A stretch of 64,000 bases of DNA, taken from Catellatospora sp. KI3. Its GTDB lineage: Bacteria > Actinomycetota > Actinomycetes > Mycobacteriales > Micromonosporaceae. This document shows positions 61,801 through 64,000 of this stretch, one piece after another; within the stretch, counting starts at the first letter, position 1, and every line of letters starts with the position of its first letter. The stretch spans positions 186,001 to 250,000 of the forward strand of contig NZ_JASAMB010000003.1 of the NCBI RefSeq assembly GCF_029948125.1, read 5' to 3'. The notes under the pieces are model-generated. The model saw only the letters and a program-made list of their open reading frames with translations. It searched no databases and was not told where the DNA came from. The position numbers and the translations under genes were made by a program.

Positions 61801-62228
61801 GTGGTCGGCCGGTGATGCTGCGGCCAGTTGAACTCCACCCCGCCTGCCACCCAGGGGCCCGCCAGCCCGACCAGGGCCGGTTTGATCACCGGATTGGCGT
61901 AGAACATGGAGTAGCCGGTGCGTTTGTCCACCGCGAGCTGTATGCGTCCGCCGAGCTCGGGAAGGACCAGTACGCGCAGGTAGGCGTTCTCCAGATGCAG
62001 CCCCGTCCAGCGGTGACCGGCACGCGACTCCTGGATCCGGTCATGGAAGGGCAGGGGGAAGACCCGGCCTGAAGAACCTTGGTAGACCCGCCGTTCGAGG
62101 TACGCCGGATACGGGCCCGGCGCCTCCGGCAGGTACGTCGGGATGGTGACCGGCGCGGCCCAGGCCGCAACCGGTGCGTCCGCCAGGTGTCGCGGGCGCC
62201 GGGGGAGATCGAAGGCAGGCTCCAGCAC
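58836..62228 (-). CDS. DUF5107 protein with TPR region
   Basis: 1130 residues from GTG 62228. The N-terminal DUF5107 domain (about 20-330) resembles galactose-mutarotase-like folds (LRVLVLPELGGRIQLAVDKRTG, NPVIKPALVGLAGPWVAGGVEFNWPQHHRPTTF). A linker is followed by about 600 residues of TPR repeats (AEEHLRTAVARLTALNPNPESGEAHYLLGL; DPSDPVVWRNLALAEYNH). Such proteins accompany glycosidases in actinobacterial loci and may bind or process sugars. Divergent from an AraC gene, its likely activator. Confidence 0.85.
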   Translation of the reverse strand: MLEPAFDLPRRPRHLADAPVAAWAAPVTIPTYLPEAPGPYPAYLERRVYQGSSGRVFPLPFHDRIQESRAGHRWTGLHLENAYLRVLVLPELGGRIQLAVDKRTGYSMFYANPVIKPALVGLAGPWVAGGVEFNWPQHHRPTTFLPTAWEVDEAAGTVWCSDHDPFARMKGMHGVRIRPDSTLIEVEVRLFNRSEQPQTFLWWANAAARVHADYQSFFPSDVAVVADHAKRAVSTFPTATGPYYGVDYPSLSHLDSRPDSAHRVPGDRLDWPRNIPVPTSYMCLDSGGDFFGGYDHRAEAGFVHYADHRYATGKKQWTWGDAPFGHAWNRNLADDGAPYIELMAGVFTDNQPDFSHLAPGETKTFTQCWFPLSGTGPVVAATRDAALGLAREGTRTLLHFDATGSLGAVEVVVNDRHGGRLHSEQVTLGPDRPVTVTVDSPAPHSVEVRRDGRPLLSWQRPPSAGGTQDAEPAQPAREPAPPAQIASVEQLYLTGRHLEQYRHATRSPEPYWLEALSRDPGNAAVHTALAARRYGQARFAEAEEHLRTAVARLTALNPNPESGEAHYLLGLTLARRGRDDEAYAAFAKATWVAGWAGAGHHQMAIIDARCGRDVRAAERAAEALRTRPDQLQVRDLMVVLLRRLGRTAEAEQLLTETLALDPVDVWALHLAGRLDADRGHTEAQTLLDVAIENARIGELRTARKLLDEARAADAGRPLGQTACAVLADYQAAVVADDLGDVAGAAEARARARRADRTWNFASRLDDVAALQAALAADPADATAAALLGHWYYAHQRVDDAIACWQQSLADDPSDPVVWRNLALAEYNHRDDPQAATTAYEQALRRAPGDARLLSEADQLSKRIGVAADIRLQRLELHPAAVTERDDLAVEYAQLLVTAGRAADALAVLENRRFQPWEGGEGQVLRAWERTRLRLAEQAMERADAAAAVAHVQAALQPPQSLGEARHPLANPARLLNALADALYASGDHDGARVRWRAAAGSAADSTPPACCDITYFSILAARRLGEREHADALAAGLARHAEQLDSTPAVVDYFATSLPSLTLFDDPQRHRDITVALLRGQLALLAGDVAIARCHLDAVLAADPAHELACDLTDRLDAGVRTRPQPQESA

Positions 62229-62318
62229 GAACCGAGGCTAGAGCCGCACCAGCGTACGCAGAATGCACGGATCGACGGTCAACCTGGACGATTCTCTGAT
62301 TCCCGTTACGCTTGAGCG

Positions 62319-63209
62319 ATGCTCCGGCGCGACGGCTTCCCAGGTCAGCGCCTGCACGTGCTGCCGCGCCTGCTGGTGGACCAGGCGTTGCGGCGTACGC
62401 CGACCTCGCACCTGCTCGTCACCGACGCCGGCTACTTCCCCCGCGCGGCGAACCACGGCCGGTCCCGCCCGTCGGGCGCGGGCGAGACCATTGTGATCAT
62501 GTGCGAGGAGGGCGGCGGCTGGTGCGAACTCGCCGGTGTCAAGCACGACCTCGGCCCGAACGAGTTCCTGGTCATTCCCGCAGGCACGCCGCACAGCTAC
62601 GCCGCCGCCGCCGCCGAACCGTGGTCGATCTGGTGGCTGCACCTCACCGGCGGCGACATCGGCGACCTGCTCGCCGCCGTCGGCCTCACCGCCGCCGCGC
62701 CGACCGCCCCACTCGCCGACCCGTTGCAGGCCTTCGCGCTCGCGGAGTCCGTCTGCGACGCCCTGGCGCACGACGAGACGGCCGCGAGTCTGACCGCCGC
62801 GGCCGGCGCGGCCTGGCACCTGCTCGCCCAGTTGGCTGCCGAACGCGACGCCCGGTGGGTGGCCCGAGAACCGATCGCCCGGGTGAAGGACCACCTTCGC
62901 GATCACCTCGCGGCGCCCGTGAACCTGCCCGCGCTGGCTGCCCTGGCCGGCTACAGCACGTCCCATTTCTCGGCCCGGTTCCGTACGGCGACGGGGTTCT
63001 CCGTCACCGAGTACGTCAAGCGGCTGCGCATGGCCCAGGCGCGTCAGCTGCTGCTCATGACCGACCGCAGCGTAACCGAGATCGCCGCCGCCGTGGGCTA
63101 CCCCGATCCCTTCTACTTCTCGCGCCACTTCACCAACGTCAACGGCATGAACCCGCGCGAGTTCCGGCGCCGCGACCGGGCCGAACGCGACACTCGCCCA
63201 CCGGCGTAG
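62319..63209 (+). CDS. AraC-family transcriptional regulator
   Basis: 296 residues; ATG 62319 is preceded by TACGCT, suggesting a leaderless mRNA. The N-terminal AraC-type cupin domain (CELAGVKHDLGPNEFLVIPAGTPHSYA) senses a sugar, and two C-terminal HTHs follow (NLPALAALAGYSTSHFSARFRTATG; SVTEIAAAVGYPDPFYFSRHFTNVNG). It is divergent from the DUF5107/GH35 operon by 90 bp and probably controls it. Confidence 0.93.
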   Translation: MLRRDGFPGQRLHVLPRLLVDQALRRTPTSHLLVTDAGYFPRAANHGRSRPSGAGETIVIMCEEGGGWCELAGVKHDLGPNEFLVIPAGTPHSYAAAAAEPWSIWWLHLTGGDIGDLLAAVGLTAAAPTAPLADPLQAFALAESVCDALAHDETAASLTAAAGAAWHLLAQLAAERDARWVAREPIARVKDHLRDHLAAPVNLPALAALAGYSTSHFSARFRTATGFSVTEYVKRLRMAQARQLLLMTDRSVTEIAAAVGYPDPFYFSRHFTNVNGMNPREFRRRDRAERDTRPPA

Positions 63210-63210
63210 G

Positions 63211-63237
63211 GCGCCCCGGGCGGGAACCGCGGGGCGC
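63211..63237 (+). terminator. Hairpin terminator after araC-type gene
   Basis: GCGCCCCG (63211-63218) and CGGGGCGC (63230-63237), 8-bp stem, 11-nt loop. Confidence 0.55.
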
Positions 63238-63238
63238 A

Positions 63239-63412
63239 TCAGCGGGGTTCCGCAGGGTGGCCGTAGGCGTCGGTGCGAATACGCCCGATGAGGCCTTCTG
63301 CACAAGGTCCCGGCAGCGATGCGAGGGCGGTGTCGGCGAACGTGTTCGGGGGTGTCCGGGCGAAGGAGGTCAGGTCGTCGGCGTCGCCGACGATGATGGG
63401 GCGCGCTCGCAT
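63239..63412 (-). CDS. Possible 57-residue ORF, unrecognised
   Basis: Starts at ATG 63412 just after a good minus-strand promoter: TTGACG (63454-63449), 17 bp, TATCAA (63431-63426). The promoter overlaps GATACTGTTATC, a possible operator. The product (MRARPIIVGDADDLTSFARTP, ...) has no family I recognise and may be a truncated enzyme tail or a small protein. Support is the promoter and the continuous frame only. Confidence 0.35.
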   Translation of the reverse strand: MRARPIIVGDADDLTSFARTPPNTFADTALASLPGPCAEGLIGRIRTDAYGHPAEPR

Positions 63413-63549
63413 CAGCGATGCGCAATTGATAACAGTATCGGCAACGGTCGTCAAGTTTTCGTCATCCGATGTTCCGCCATTCCGGCGTTGCGGCCTGGCC
63501 AGGGGGCGTGGACCGGTGTCCGAACCGCACGGCCGCCGATCGCCGGAGC

Positions 63550-63579
63550 TTGACAGTCACCAATGTGAACGCTAACAAT
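63550..63579 (+). promoter_or_regulatory. Promoter with LacI-type operator upstream of the right-edge gene
   Basis: TTGACA (63550-63555), 17 bp, TAACAAT (63573-63579); TGTGAACGCTAACA (63564-63577) overlaps the -10 and resembles the LacI-family box TGTTAGCGCTAACA. The remaining gap to 63823 has no gene I can support. Confidence 0.6.
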
Positions 63580-63823
63580 CTCCTTGGTCGCAACACCGCC
63601 GAAACGCGCCGGGGACAGGGCATCACCCGGCGCCACCGGGCTTCGAACGTGTAGTCCCGCGTCGCTGCACCGACGCGGTCGACGACCTGCGACGGGCACG
63701 CCGTGCGACATCGCCCCGTTCCGGACCGGTTGCTCAGGACCGGCCAGGACGTGTCGGCTGTGCTCCGTCGTCTTCCCCATCACCTCGGCGGCTGCGCCGC
63801 CGCGAGCAGAGGACGGTACCCCC

Positions 63824-64000
63824 ATGCCCGGTGCACCCACGACTGACACGCCACCTCGAAGGCGCGTCCGGGTAGCCATGACCATCGCCGCCGTCGTCGC
63901 CGTCGCGAGCGGGGGTGCGGTCGCCGTGATGACGACCGCCGACGCCGCGACGATCGACCCCACGGCGTACTACCAGCTGATCAACCGGCACAGCGGCAAG
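63824..64000 (+). CDS. Secreted protein with ricin-type lectin start, 5' fragment
   Basis: 59 codons from ATG 63824, cut by the window end. A basic N-region (PRRRVRVAMTI) and hydrophobic core end at ADAA, a signal peptide. The mature part begins TIDPTAYYQLINRHSGK, the opening of a ricin-B/CBM13 lectin repeat that often precedes or follows arabinofuranosidases and xylanases in actinomycetes. Expressed from the operator-bearing promoter at 63550. The catalytic module lies outside the window. Confidence 0.75.
   Translation, partial: MPGAPTTDTPPRRRVRVAMTIAAVVAVASGGAVAVMTTADAATIDPTAYYQLINRHSGK

Overview
The window is very GC-rich (about 70% or more by eye), uses GTG and TTG starts freely, and has several starts that look leaderless with a TANNNT box about 7 bases upstream. 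It carries SigE-type ECF sigma, PaaX, HxlR, TetR, GntR and LacI regulators, CBM2-linked secreted carbohydrases and an ABC sugar importer with no ATPase gene. This is a soil actinomycete chromosome, possibly of the Micromonosporaceae; that family placement is inference from general character. I see no tRNA, rRNA, CRISPR array, transposase, integrase or phage structural gene.

Left edge (1-4.9 kb). A minus-strand operon encodes an N-hydroxylase of the lysine/ornithine monooxygenase family, a small cupin, a MetRS-like protein with altered KMSKS and two Cys4 clusters, and the start of a DAO-type flavoenzyme that runs off the window. This is the gene content of the hydrazine-forming (N-N bond) cassettes known from s56-p1, triacsin and pyrazomycin biosynthesis, but with cupin and MetRS-like parts as two genes instead of one fused protein. 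It is the most exciting locus here. A NimA-like flavin protein is divergent from it.

5-23 kb. After an MDR reductase and a two-gene phage-like module (6.2-8.7 kb) comes a GntR-controlled metabolic locus (8.8-19.4 kb): FAH-family hydrolase, alpha/beta hydrolase and class A flavin monooxygenase; a convergent FCD-type GntR; an AceE-like ThDP enzyme; then SnoaL-like, HIT-like, amidohydrolase, NmrA-like and SDR genes. Three promoters share a TGTTAT-N5-ATA site, two of them identical over 20 bp, which defines the regulon. A lipoprotein, an acyl-CoA-dehydrogenase-family flavoprotein, a DUF3050 protein and a TetR regulator follow.

23-40 kb. Assorted genes: a 1030-residue secreted/membrane fusion (zincin motif, VWD domain, three beta repeats, internal second signal-like segment), an SDR/HxlR pair, a flavin monooxygenase, a HEAT protein, an RCC1-repeat secreted protein, an ECF sigma factor with a membrane beta-propeller-like partner, a DM13 protein, a GGDEF protein with a degenerate HD-GYP tail, and a PaaX regulator.

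40-64 kb. A plant-polysaccharide region: a PL9-type pectate lyase-CBM2 and a GH43-CBM2 with matching promoters and operators (TGGGAGCGCTC), two LacI regulators, a second operator family (GGAATACGTTTTCC) in front of a sugar ABC importer/oxidoreductase/PmoA-like/cupin operon and of a secreted beta-helix protein, then GH35 beta-galactosidase with a DUF5107-TPR protein opposite an AraC regulator. The right edge cuts a secreted protein with a ricin-type start. Secreted enzymes release oligosaccharides, the importer brings them in, and the cytosolic enzymes finish breakdown; regulators and sites suggest three separately tuned sub-circuits.
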